Assembly (NCBI GenBank): GCA_937967375.1
Contig: CALCJF010000081.1
Location: 1 to 14,309 of the forward strand
DNA length: 14,309 nt
Source of the DNA: an uncultured Leucobacter sp.
GTDB taxonomy: Bacteria > Actinomycetota > Actinomycetes > Actinomycetales > Microbacteriaceae
Direction: 5' to 3'
Shown: positions 1 to 6,978 of the stretch, in pieces
How positions within the stretch are numbered: position 1 is the stretch's first letter
How the letters are laid out: every line of letters starts with the position of its first letter
Translations under genes and position numbers: made by a program
Notes under the pieces: generated by a model
What the model was told of the DNA's origin: nothing
What the model saw: the letters and a program-made list of their open reading frames with translations, nothing else
The model's database searches: none

Positions 1-831
1 GACTGGTCGAAGCGCGCGAAGCGCTCGCCCTACGGCGGGGGAGCCCTCGCCGGCAGCTCGCTCGGGCTCGACCCCCGACTGGTCGCCGCCGAGCTCGGCC
101 TGGGCGATCCTCTCGAGAACTCGATCGACGGCACCGCCGCGCGCGACGTGGTCGCCGAGTTTGCCTACATCACCGCCCAGATCGGCATCGACCTTTCGCG
201 CTTCAGCGAAGAGATCATCATCTGGAACACCAAAGAGTTCGGCTTCGTGCGTCTGCACGACGGCTACTCGACGGGCTCGAGTATCATGCCGCAGAAGAAG
301 AACCCCGATATCGCCGAGCTCGCTCGGGGCAAGTCGGGGCGCCTCATCGGCAACCTGACCGGCCTGCTCGCGACCCTCAAGGGCCTGCCGCTCGCATACA
401 ACCGCGACCTGCAAGAAGACAAGGAGCCCGTCTTCGACTCGGTGCAGCAACTCGAGGTGCTGCTGCCTGCGTTCACCGGCATGGTCGCGACGATGCGCTT
501 CGATACCGAACGCATGGCAGAGCTCGCGCCACAGGGCTTCTCGCTCGCCACCGACGTCGCCGAGTGGCTCGTGAAGCAGGGCGTGATCTTCCGTGACGCG
601 CACGAGATTTCGGGCGAACTCGTAAAATATTGCGAGGATCGCGGCATCGAGCTGCACGAGCCGAGCGACGAGGAGTTGCTGACCGTGTCTGAGTACCTCA
701 CGCCGGGAGTGCGTGAGGTACTCACGATCGAGGGCTCGGTGAACTCGCGCGTCGGCGTGGGTGGCACCGCCCGAGTGCGCGTCGACGAGCAGCTCGCCCG
801 CCTTGCCGAGCGCATCGGGGAACTGCGCTAA
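1..831 (+). CDS. argH: Argininosuccinate lyase, 3' part (5' end outside window)
   Basis: Splits argininosuccinate into arginine and fumarate, the last step of arginine biosynthesis, in the cytoplasm. The frame is open from base 1, so the gene begins left of the window; 276 C-terminal residues are present, against about 460-480 in the whole family. The lyase superfamily signature GSSIMPQKKNPD is seen at local residues 92-103, preceded by the conserved segment with WSKRAKRSPYGGGALAGSS-type residues at the very start. The C-terminal segment with YLTPGVREVLTIEGSV is typical of ArgH rather than of fumarase or adenylosuccinate lyase. The TAA stop (829-831) overlaps the TAG stop of the minus-strand permease by two bases, so there is no room for a separate terminator. 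A perfect 14-bp inverted repeat lies inside the coding sequence (690-724). Confidence 0.97.
   Translation, partial: DWSKRAKRSPYGGGALAGSSLGLDPRLVAAELGLGDPLENSIDGTAARDVVAEFAYITAQIGIDLSRFSEEIIIWNTKEFGFVRLHDGYSTGSSIMPQKKNPDIAELARGKSGRLIGNLTGLLATLKGLPLAYNRDLQEDKEPVFDSVQQLEVLLPAFTGMVATMRFDTERMAELAPQGFSLATDVAEWLVKQGVIFRDAHEISGELVKYCEDRGIELHEPSDEELLTVSEYLTPGVREVLTIEGSVNSRVGVGGTARVRVDEQLARLAERIGELR
690..724. repeat. Perfect 14-bp inverted repeat inside argH
   Basis: Bases 690-703 (TGAGTACCTCACGC) and 711-724 (GCGTGAGGTACTCA) are exact reverse complements with a 7-base loop (CGGGAGT). The repeat codes for the conserved ArgH stretch around SEYLTPGVREVLT, so it depends on codon choice. No T-run follows it, so it is not a standard intrinsic terminator. 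The structure is read directly from the sequence; any function is unknown. Confidence 0.9.
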
Positions 832-2150
832 GCAGAGGCCACTCTCTGGAGCAGTGGTTTCGTGACGCGCAGTGCCAGCAACACGAGCGCGAAGCCGATC
901 GCCACAGATGACAGCACGACCCCGAGCGAGAGCGGTGCAAACAGCAGCGCGCCTCCGACAATGGGGAAGAGGAAGAATGCGGCAAGGGCCGCCGAGCCCA
1001 GCGACGCAAGCAGGAGCGGTTTGACCGCGGCCTGACGGCGCGCGGCATCCTGCAACTCAAGCGGTGCACCCATGACGCCGAGCGACCGTGAGATGTCAGC
1101 GCGATCGAGAATCTGTGCTGCCTGGTTGACGCCGACGGTGCAAGCGACCATCGCGAAGGTGCCGAGCACGACGATGATCACGCCTGTGCGGATGTCAGAG
1201 ACAAGGTATTGCTCCGGGCCGATCTGCTCGCCGCTCGACTCCATCATGCCAAGCAACGAGACCCCGGCGCCCGCGAACACGGCGACAAAGCTCGCGACCG
1301 CGACCCCAGACACCTGTCGCCATGCTGCTCGAGGTGATTCGAGGATCGCCCTCGCCCCGAGCAGCTGCGCCGGTTTTTGAGCTTTGCTGGCCTGGCGGCG
1401 AGCCAGCAGGCCAAGCACCCACGCGCCAATCACGTCGATCGCGAAGAGGGTGATCGTGAGCGCAATCCCGATGGCGGCAACGATCGCCGCGACGCCGCCG
1501 AAGGCCGAGAGATTCCCGGTGATCAAGCTCGCGACAATCAGACCAATGATGGCAAGAAGCGCGGGCAGCCAGGGAATCTTGGGAGCCTCTTGCTTGAGCG
1601 CCACACCGAGCGGCGAGATATTCACGCGTCTCAGGCTGAGGGCAGCACTTGCCGTTGCGATAAGGGTGACTGCGAGCACGACGCCGATGAAACCCCAAGC
1701 AGGCAGCATCACTGCGGTAGCACCGAGCGTTGCACCCCTGAACTGAATAAGGCCGATGAGCGGGGTCATCGCGAGAGCGAGCAGGGCGCCAGCAATCGAC
1801 CCGAGCAATGCGATGACCGCAGCCTCGATCACTGCGAGCGCGGAAGTGTCGGTTGCAGTTGCGCCGAGCAACCGGAGCGTTGCGAGCCGATGATCGCGTC
1901 TGCGTGCAGAGAGCTTAGCCGCGGCGGCTCCGAGCGAGATGAGCGGAACCCCCATCAGTACGAGCGCGATCACGGTGAACGCCTGGTACAAACCGGCGAG
2001 TTCATCGCGGTACGACCAAAAACTCTGTGCGCCGCCGAGCACGATGGCAAGCAGCGCGGTGACGCACATGAATGCGACGGCAGGCAGCAGGATCGATCCC
2101 ACTCCCTGCCTGCTTGGCCTTGAGAGCAATAGGAAGACTCGTAGGATCAC
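828..2150 (-). CDS. FtsX-like ABC transporter permease
   Basis: Membrane subunit of an ABC exporter of the MacB/FtsX (type VII) fold, 440 residues. About ten hydrophobic segments are visible (roughly 19-41, 54-77, 103-132, 148-171, 192-212, 217-248, 279-301, 322-345, 377-398, 403-428). They form two halves; the first carries a classic FtsX coupling-type motif, RRDHRLATLRLLGAT (84-98), and the second a weaker version near DISRSLGVMGAPLEL (352-366). No large extracytoplasmic domain is present, unlike MacB or BceB. The GTG start (2148-2150) sits in a GTGA overlap with the TGA stop of the ATPase gene, so the two are translationally coupled and surely partners. Substrate unknown; related pairs export peptides, lipids or antibiotics. 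A separate solute importer role is unlikely because no binding protein is present. Confidence 0.88.
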   Translation of the reverse strand: MILRVFLLLSRPSRQGVGSILLPAVAFMCVTALLAIVLGGAQSFWSYRDELAGLYQAFTVIALVLMGVPLISLGAAAAKLSARRRDHRLATLRLLGATATDTSALAVIEAAVIALLGSIAGALLALAMTPLIGLIQFRGATLGATAVMLPAWGFIGVVLAVTLIATASAALSLRRVNISPLGVALKQEAPKIPWLPALLAIIGLIVASLITGNLSAFGGVAAIVAAIGIALTITLFAIDVIGAWVLGLLARRQASKAQKPAQLLGARAILESPRAAWRQVSGVAVASFVAVFAGAGVSLLGMMESSGEQIGPEQYLVSDIRTGVIIVVLGTFAMVACTVGVNQAAQILDRADISRSLGVMGAPLELQDAARRQAAVKPLLLASLGSAALAAFFLFPIVGGALLFAPLSLGVVLSSVAIGFALVLLALRVTKPLLQRVASA

Positions 2151-2884
2151 TGAGCCACCCCATTCTGCACGCGGGCTGTGAGGGATGTCTGCTGCGGCTG
2201 CGGGGCGTGCGTCAAACTGTCGGCGACGATTCTTCCGTCACGCACCGAGATCACTCGCTGGCAGCGTGCTGCGACGGTCGCATCGTGCGTCACCATGACG
2301 AGCGTGCGCCCCTGCGCGACGGTCGACGCGAGCAGCGCGTCCATGACCTCCGATGAGGTGGTCGAATCGAGTGCACCGGTCGGCTCGTCGGCGAAGACCA
2401 CGCGCGCTCCGGTCACCTGGGCGCGCGCGATCGCGACCCGCTGCGCCTGCCCGCCTGAGAGCTCACCGATGCGGCGATCCTCGAGCCCAGCCAATCCGAG
2501 TGTCGCAAGCGCGTGTGCCGCCGGGGCTACCGACTCGTTCTTCGAGCGGCCCTGCAACATCAGTGCGAGCGCGACGTTTTCGATTGCGGTGAGCTCGGGC
2601 ATCAGCAGACCCTGCTGAAACACGAAGCCGAACTGATCGCGGCGCAGGCGGCTGCGTTCGCGGTCGCCCACCGAGCTGATCGACGTGCCCTCGAACGCGA
2701 CGGTGCCAGAGTCTGGCAGCAGAATGCCGGCCAGCACGTGCAGCAGCGTCGTCTTGCCCGAGCCAGATGCACCCATGATGGCGGTCGAGGTGCCGGGGGC
2801 GATCTCGAGCGAGACGCCGTCGAGGGCGCGGGTAGATCCGTAGTGTTTCGTGAGCAGGCTCGCCTGCAGGGCTGGTGCGTTCAT
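2147..2884 (-). CDS. ABC transporter ATP-binding protein (LolD/MacB type)
   Basis: Nucleotide-binding subunit energising the overlapping FtsX-like permease at the inner face of the membrane. In the 245-residue reading used here, the Walker A motif GASGSGKTT is at about 38-46, the Q-loop in FVFQQG near 90, the signature LSGGQ near 142-146, Walker B VVFADEP near 162-168, and the switch histidine in VTHD near 200. All catalytic residues are intact. The order and spacing fit the LolD/MacB/FtsE group. The frame is open further upstream, with in-frame ATGs at 2920 and 2950. I chose 2884 because the family's usual N-terminus (ALQASLLTKHYG) begins just after it and the length becomes typical, but no well-spaced ribosome site supports any of the three. 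First gene of a two-gene minus-strand operon. Confidence 0.88.
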   Translation of the reverse strand: MNAPALQASLLTKHYGSTRALDGVSLEIAPGTSTAIMGASGSGKTTLLHVLAGILLPDSGTVAFEGTSISSVGDRERSRLRRDQFGFVFQQGLLMPELTAIENVALALMLQGRSKNESVAPAAHALATLGLAGLEDRRIGELSGGQAQRVAIARAQVTGARVVFADEPTGALDSTTSSEVMDALLASTVAQGRTLVMVTHDATVAARCQRVISVRDGRIVADSLTHAPQPQQTSLTARVQNGVAQ

Positions 2885-3022
2885 ACCTTCGAGTCTGCGC
2901 TGCCGATTGAGCAGTGTCATCGGCCGTGGGTACCGCTCGTGTCGTACCATCGGCTGATTCGCTCGTCAGGTTCGTTTTGAAGTCGAGGATCGGCCACTGT
3001 CTTTGCTGTCAGAGGTCGCAGC

Positions 3023-3035
3023 TAGGGTGAAGCCA
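3023..3035 (+). promoter_or_regulatory. Putative -10 box of a leaderless promoter
   Basis: TAGGGT at 3023-3028 lies exactly six bases before the ATG at 3035, which places the predicted transcription start on the start codon itself. No purine-rich ribosome site is present in the right position. The TAnnnT -10 and this spacing are typical of leaderless genes in actinobacteria. A TTGCTG at 3003-3008 is too close (14-base spacer) to be a confident -35. Confidence 0.5.
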
Positions 3036-3811
3036 TGAGCATCGACTGGAGAGGCGACTCGCGACCGATTCGCGCGGTCGGGGTGTTTCAAGATGCCGTG
3101 ATCGATGAGAATGCGTGGCCGGCAACGATTCCCGCGGTGCGGGAGTTTCTTCGGGTCGCCCGCTTAGACCCGCCCTTCGGTGGGTGGGAGTTCTCGCCGG
3201 GTGTGACGTTTCTTGTTGGCGAGAACGGTTCGGGCAAATCAACCCTCATTGAAGGGATCGCCGAGGCCGCGGGGCTGCCGCCCGAAGGGGGCACGTCGAA
3301 CGGCGGCGCGACAACCAGACGTACTGAGTCCGGGCTTGGGCAGTGGTTGAAAGTGCAGCGCGGGCTCGGCGCCGCGAAGGGCGAGTTCTTTCTGCGCGCC
3401 GAAACGATGCACGGCTATTACAGTTGGCTCGAAGACCTCCCGCAGCAAGCTGGTCCAAGCTTGCATCACCTCAGCCACGGCGAATCGTTTAATGAGCTCT
3501 TGGATGCGAAGCTTGATCACGAGCGGTACCTAACCGGCCTGGCGATCCTCGACGAACCAGAAGCGGCGCTGTCATTCAACTCGACACTGCGATGGCTCGT
3601 GGGCCTCGACCGAATGCGTTCGCGGGGCACACAGGTGATCTGCGCCACACACTCGCCGGTGCTCGCCTCGTTGCCTGGTGCCACTATCCTCGAACTCGGA
3701 GAATGGGGCATTCGCGAGACGAGCTGGGAAGACCTCGAGCTGGTGCATCACCATCGCTCGTACCTGCAATCGCCAGAGCGTTACTTACGTCACCTCTTCG
3801 GCACGGACTAG
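3035..3811 (+). CDS. AAA family / ABC-like ATPase (COG3910-like), stand-alone
   Basis: Soluble ATPase of 258 residues with the ABC/SMC-type layout: Walker A GENGSGKST (62-70) after a strand with FSPGVTFLV, an ABC-type signature LSHGES (146-151), Walker B AILDEPE (170-176) and a switch histidine in CATHSP (H206). It has no membrane segment and no permease next to it on its strand, so it is not an ordinary transporter subunit. It resembles the single-domain predicted ATPases grouped with COG3910, whose cellular role is not established. It is transcribed away from the ABC exporter pair, with about 150 bases between the two start codons. The ATG start is supported by a leaderless -10 box. Some relatives sit in phage-defence or toxin loci, but nothing here points to that. 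Confidence 0.82.
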   Translation: MSIDWRGDSRPIRAVGVFQDAVIDENAWPATIPAVREFLRVARLDPPFGGWEFSPGVTFLVGENGSGKSTLIEGIAEAAGLPPEGGTSNGGATTRRTESGLGQWLKVQRGLGAAKGEFFLRAETMHGYYSWLEDLPQQAGPSLHHLSHGESFNELLDAKLDHERYLTGLAILDEPEAALSFNSTLRWLVGLDRMRSRGTQVICATHSPVLASLPGATILELGEWGIRETSWEDLELVHHHRSYLQSPERYLRHLFGTD

Positions 3812-3860
3812 TGCCGCGAAAGTATTGTGTAGCTCCCTAGCGCCGCCCAGGCGAAGCCAT

Positions 3861-3873
3861 TAGCTTTAGTGCA
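3861..3873 (+). promoter_or_regulatory. Putative -10 box of a leaderless promoter
   Basis: TAGCTT at 3861-3866 is followed by six bases and the ATG of the lipoprotein gene at 3873. No Shine-Dalgarno-like purine run lies before the start. This is the same arrangement as at 3023 and 6000. No convincing -35 hexamer was seen. Confidence 0.5.
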
Positions 3874-4580
3874 TGGGAACTATTCGTAGAACAATTGCCG
3901 GGGCGCTACTTCTCGGAGTGGCGATTGCGCTGAGCGGTTGCGCCTCTGAGAACCCGAAAGACGACAGCCAGGTCACCGCACCCGAGAGCGGCGAATCGTC
4001 CACAGGGATGGAGGCAGCGTGGCTTGACAGCGGTCGAATGATCGGGGTCATCACGCAGGGGTCATCGAGCTGTGTGCCATTCGCAGAAGATGTCACGGCG
4101 AAGGGCCAAGAAATTACCGTCACCCTTAGCGACACGGTCGAGGGGCAAGAGGATCGACCGTGCACCGCTGACTACACGGCGCGAGCCTCGGCCGTTGGCG
4201 TGCCCGAGGGTGTAGACCCTCGTGAAGATGTCACGATCCACGTGAACTACGGAGATCAAAAGGCATCGCTCGAACTCGACGGTGAGAGCGGCTTGACGGG
4301 CGCACCAGGTACCCCGACCGACTATCTGCCGAGTGCGGCATGGGTGCAAGACGACTTGGGGATCGTGCTCTTGACCTGGGGATCGTCGACCTGTCTACCA
4401 GTCATCGGGCAGGTAGACGAGACCGATACCGCGATCACCGTGAACTTCAACACGATTGATGGCGCCTGCACCATGGATATGGTGCCGCGCCTGACGATGA
4501 TCGGCCTGGCCGATAAGAACGATGACCGCACGTTGGAGCTCGTCGGCGGGGGGCTCGACGGGACAGCGACCGTGATCTGA
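3873..4580 (+). CDS. Putative lipoprotein with two tandem cysteine-pair domains
   Basis: Secreted, membrane-anchored protein of 235 residues, function not recognised. The N-terminus has two arginines (R5, R6), a hydrophobic core (A9-L20) and a lipobox L20-S21-G22-C23, followed by a polar, low-complexity linker (24-46). The mature part is an internal duplication. Repeat 1 spans about 48-125 and repeat 2 about 155-225. Both begin with AW, have GSS(S/T)C(V/L)P exactly 17 residues after that Trp (C67, C174), then an ITV strand (81-83, 188-190), a second cysteine in a CT(A/M)D motif (C97, C199) and a closing hydrophobic G(V/L) strand. Each copy therefore holds one cysteine pair that probably forms a disulfide outside the cell. 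It sits between the stand-alone ATPase and tyrS, with its own likely promoter, and the context gives no function. Confidence 0.82.
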   Translation: MGTIRRTIAGALLLGVAIALSGCASENPKDDSQVTAPESGESSTGMEAAWLDSGRMIGVITQGSSSCVPFAEDVTAKGQEITVTLSDTVEGQEDRPCTADYTARASAVGVPEGVDPREDVTIHVNYGDQKASLELDGESGLTGAPGTPTDYLPSAAWVQDDLGIVLLTWGSSTCLPVIGQVDETDTAITVNFNTIDGACTMDMVPRLTMIGLADKNDDRTLELVGGGLDGTATVI

Positions 4581-4634
4581 ACTGATCTTGCTCCCGGAGC
4601 TGCCTTTGAGGCGTTTGGTGTCTTCGACAGGAGA

Positions 4635-4648
4635 TACGATTGAAAGCG
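4635..4648 (+). promoter_or_regulatory. Putative -10 box deciding the tyrS start
   Basis: TACGAT at 4635-4640 lies seven bases before an in-frame GTG at 4648, as expected for a leaderless transcript. It favours GTG 4648 over the in-frame ATG at 4588 and the later ATG at 4678. Confidence 0.45.
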
Positions 4649-5961
4649 TGTCTGTAACTGATGAACGAGCCGAGATCATGTCGGCCCAACGCAATGACGA
4701 CAGCTTCGCGACCCTCTGGGACGAGCTCGAGTGGCGCGGGCTGGTGCACGTATCGACCGACCCCGAGGCGCTCAGCGAGCTGCTCGAGGGTGCTCCGTTC
4801 ACCTATTACTGCGGTTTCGACCCGACCGCGCCAAGCCTGCATCTCGGCAACCTGGTGCAGCTGCTGCTGCTGCGTCGACTCCAGCTGAAGGGGCACAAGC
4901 CCCTCGGCCTCGTCGGCGGCTCGACCGGCCTGATCGGTGATCCGCGCCCGACCGCCGAGCGCACACTGAACAGCCGCGAGACCGTTGAAGAATGGGTGAC
5001 TCGCTTGCAGGCGCAGGTATCGCGCTTCCTCTCGAACGAGGGCGAGAACGCGGTGCGCCTCGTCAACAACCTCGACTGGACTTCCCCGCTGAGCGCGATC
5101 GACTTCTTGCGCGAGATCGGCAAGCACTTCCGCGTCGGCACGATGCTCAAGAAAGACGCGGTTGCGGCGCGACTGAACTCCGATGAGGGCATCAGCTACA
5201 CCGAGTTCAGCTACCAGATCCTGCAGGGCTACGACTTCCTCGAGCTCTACCGCCAGTACGACTGCCTCCTGCAGTCGGGCGGCAGCGACCAGTGGGGCAA
5301 CCTCACGAGCGGCACCGACCTCATCCGCAAGGTAGAGGGGCAGTCGGCGCACGCCATCGGCACCCCGCTCATCACCAACTCTGATGGCACGAAGTTCGGC
5401 AAGAGCGAGGGCAACGCGATCTGGCTCGACGCCGAGATGTGCTCGCCATACCGCTTCTACCAGTTCTGGCTCAACCAGGCCGACGCCGATGTGATCGACC
5501 GGCTCAAAGTGTTTACCTTCTTGACCCGTGCTGAGATCGAGGAGTACGAGCGCCTGGTGGCAGAAGAGCCGTTCCGTCGCGCTGCGCAGAAGCGCCTCGC
5601 TCTCGAGGTGACGACGCTCGTGCACGGCTCGGCCGCAGTCGATGCGGCGATCCTCGCCTCTGAGGCGCTGTTCGGCCAGGGTGACCTGAATGCGCTCGAC
5701 GCGGCGACCCTTGAGGCTGCACTCGACGAGCTGCCCGGTGCAAGCGGCGCTGCCGGCGCATCGATTGCGCAGCTGCTGGTCGATGCCGGGCTCGTGCAGA
5801 GTCTCGGTGAGGCTCGGCGCGCGATCAAGCAGGGCGGCGTCTACGTGAACAACGCGCAGATCGAGGCCGAAGATGCGGTGCTCGAAGCCGATCAGCTGCT
5901 GCACGGGAGCTTTGCCGTGCTGCGCCGCGGCAAGAAGACGCTGGCCGGGGTGCGCGCGTAA
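4648..5961 (+). CDS. tyrS: Tyrosyl-tRNA synthetase
   Basis: Class I aminoacyl-tRNA synthetase that charges tRNA-Tyr with tyrosine in the cytoplasm; essential. With the GTG start at 4648 it has 437 residues, near the upper end for bacterial TyrRS. The catalytic fold shows the YCGFDPTAPSLHLGN segment with the HIGH-like HLGN (65-68), tyrosine-pocket sequences such as SYQILQGYDF and GGSDQWGN, and the KMSKS-like loop KFGKS (249-253). An S4 RNA-binding domain closes the protein (SLGEARRAIKQGGVYVNNAQ). The frame stays open upstream to an ATG at 4588, but the added residues look non-conserved and 4648 has a fitting -10 box. In actinobacteria tyrS often lies close to argH; here four other genes separate them. 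No T-box leader was seen in the 67 bases before the start. Confidence 0.96.
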   Translation: MSVTDERAEIMSAQRNDDSFATLWDELEWRGLVHVSTDPEALSELLEGAPFTYYCGFDPTAPSLHLGNLVQLLLLRRLQLKGHKPLGLVGGSTGLIGDPRPTAERTLNSRETVEEWVTRLQAQVSRFLSNEGENAVRLVNNLDWTSPLSAIDFLREIGKHFRVGTMLKKDAVAARLNSDEGISYTEFSYQILQGYDFLELYRQYDCLLQSGGSDQWGNLTSGTDLIRKVEGQSAHAIGTPLITNSDGTKFGKSEGNAIWLDAEMCSPYRFYQFWLNQADADVIDRLKVFTFLTRAEIEEYERLVAEEPFRRAAQKRLALEVTTLVHGSAAVDAAILASEALFGQGDLNALDAATLEAALDELPGASGAAGASIAQLLVDAGLVQSLGEARRAIKQGGVYVNNAQIEAEDAVLEADQLLHGSFAVLRRGKKTLAGVRA

Positions 5962-5999
5962 CGTCACGAAGCGTTCGCCGAGAGTCACGTCTCGAGGAG

Positions 6000-6012
6000 T
6001 AGCGTGGGGGCA
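6000..6012 (+). promoter_or_regulatory. Putative -10 box of a leaderless promoter
   Basis: TAGCGT at 6000-6005, six bases before the ATG at 6012. The run of G between them is not complementary to the anti-Shine-Dalgarno core in a useful way. The spacing is the same as for the genes at 3035 and 3873. Confidence 0.45.
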
Positions 6013-6875
6013 TGAGCGAGGATCTTGCCGATACCCACCGAGTCATCGAGCCGAGCGTGCTCTACCTGGGCACCCCCGCCTATCTGGTTGCTACTCGCAA
6101 TCCCGATGGCACGCCGAACCTTGCGCCCGCATCGAGCCAGTTTGCCCTCGGACGAACGATCGTGCTCGGCCTCGAGGAGGGCGGGCAGTCGCTCGATAAC
6201 GTGCGCAGGCATCCCGAACTGACGGTCAACTTTCCGTCTGCCTCGCAGTGGCAGCACGTCGAGCGTCTAGCCGGGGTGACCGGGCGCCACCCGGTGCCCG
6301 CCGAGAAGTTCGAGGCATACGAGTTCGAGCCCCAAAAGTTCGAGCGTGCAGGGCTCACGCCGGTGGCATCTCAGCTGGTCGGCGTGCCGCGCGTGGCCGA
6401 GGCACCGATACAGCTCGAGGCGCGCGTGCGGCGGGTCACCGATGCCGTCACCGGCGAGTTCGGCATCGTCGAGGCCGAAGTCGTCAGGGTGCACGCCGCG
6501 CGTGAGATCACGGTGGAAGGCACTGACCACTTCGATCCCGAGGCCTGGCACCCGCTCATCTACGTCTATCGACATTTCTACGATCGCGGTGCCGAGGTGG
6601 GATGGACGCGCAAGTCGCCGTTCGCGGTGATGCCCGGTGCGGTCGAACGCTGGGAGCTCTCGGGTGGTACGTGGCGACTGGTTTCTTTCTCGGAGGATCG
6701 CGCCACCGTCGAGTTGCTTCGCTGCGATGGCGGCGAGATCGCTGACGTGCTGACACTGCGCGAGCCTCGCGAGCTTCGTTGGGCGGCCGTGCAAGCAGTT
6801 GTTGGGCGGGCTGAACGCACATCAGGCCAAAGGGCAGCCGGGCCGAAGGCCAGCCGGGTCGAATCATCCTGGTAG
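6012..6875 (+). CDS. Flavin reductase-like (FMN-binding split barrel) protein with C-terminal extension
   Basis: 287 residues. About 15-205 fit the flavin reductase/flavoredoxin-like split barrel: an early strand with YLGTPAYLVATRNPDGTPN, the LAPASSQFALG segment, a GLEEGGQSLDNVRRHPELTVNFPS stretch typical of FMN-phosphate contact regions, and the late strand with HPLIYVYRHFYDRG. Such proteins bind FMN and reduce flavins or act as small oxidoreductases; the substrate is not known. Residues about 213-263 (starting WELSGGTW, with VELLRCDGGEIADVL) form an additional module I do not recognise, followed by a low-complexity tail whose DNA contains an imperfect tandem repeat near 6829-6862. The start is supported by a leaderless -10 box. 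It follows tyrS by 50 bases but is probably transcribed from its own promoter. Confidence 0.75.
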   Translation: MSEDLADTHRVIEPSVLYLGTPAYLVATRNPDGTPNLAPASSQFALGRTIVLGLEEGGQSLDNVRRHPELTVNFPSASQWQHVERLAGVTGRHPVPAEKFEAYEFEPQKFERAGLTPVASQLVGVPRVAEAPIQLEARVRRVTDAVTGEFGIVEAEVVRVHAAREITVEGTDHFDPEAWHPLIYVYRHFYDRGAEVGWTRKSPFAVMPGAVERWELSGGTWRLVSFSEDRATVELLRCDGGEIADVLTLREPRELRWAAVQAVVGRAERTSGQRAAGPKASRVESSW

Positions 6876-6978
6876 CGAATAATCTCGGTTGAATTCACCC
6901 TGGACTTTGCGTCAGCCGCGGGTGTTTCATGGTTGCAGCGGTGAGAGCCGTATTTTATTGACGACAGAGGAGTGACAC
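6876..6978. other. Intergenic region before the ureohydrolase gene
   Basis: 103 bases. An AT-rich TATTTTAT at 6951-6958 could serve as a -10 element for the downstream gene; no well-spaced -35 was found (TTGCAG at 6933-6938 leaves only 12-14 bases). A good ribosome site, GAGGAG (6967-6972), lies six bases before the GTG start. No clear terminator for the upstream gene was seen. Confidence 0.4.

Noticed and set aside
2704..2718. Palindrome TGCCAGA-G-TCTGGCA inside the ABC ATPase gene
   Set aside because: Seven-base arms are expected about once by chance in a window this long, and it is within codons for conserved residues.
4447..5988. Long minus-strand open frame opposite tyrS
   Set aside because: It is antisense to a clear TyrRS gene and shows no recognisable motif or own start signal.
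6829..6862. Imperfect tandem repeat with AGCCGGG units at the end of the flavin reductase-like gene
   Set aside because: Only two short, diverged units in a low-complexity coding tail; no sign of a repeat family.
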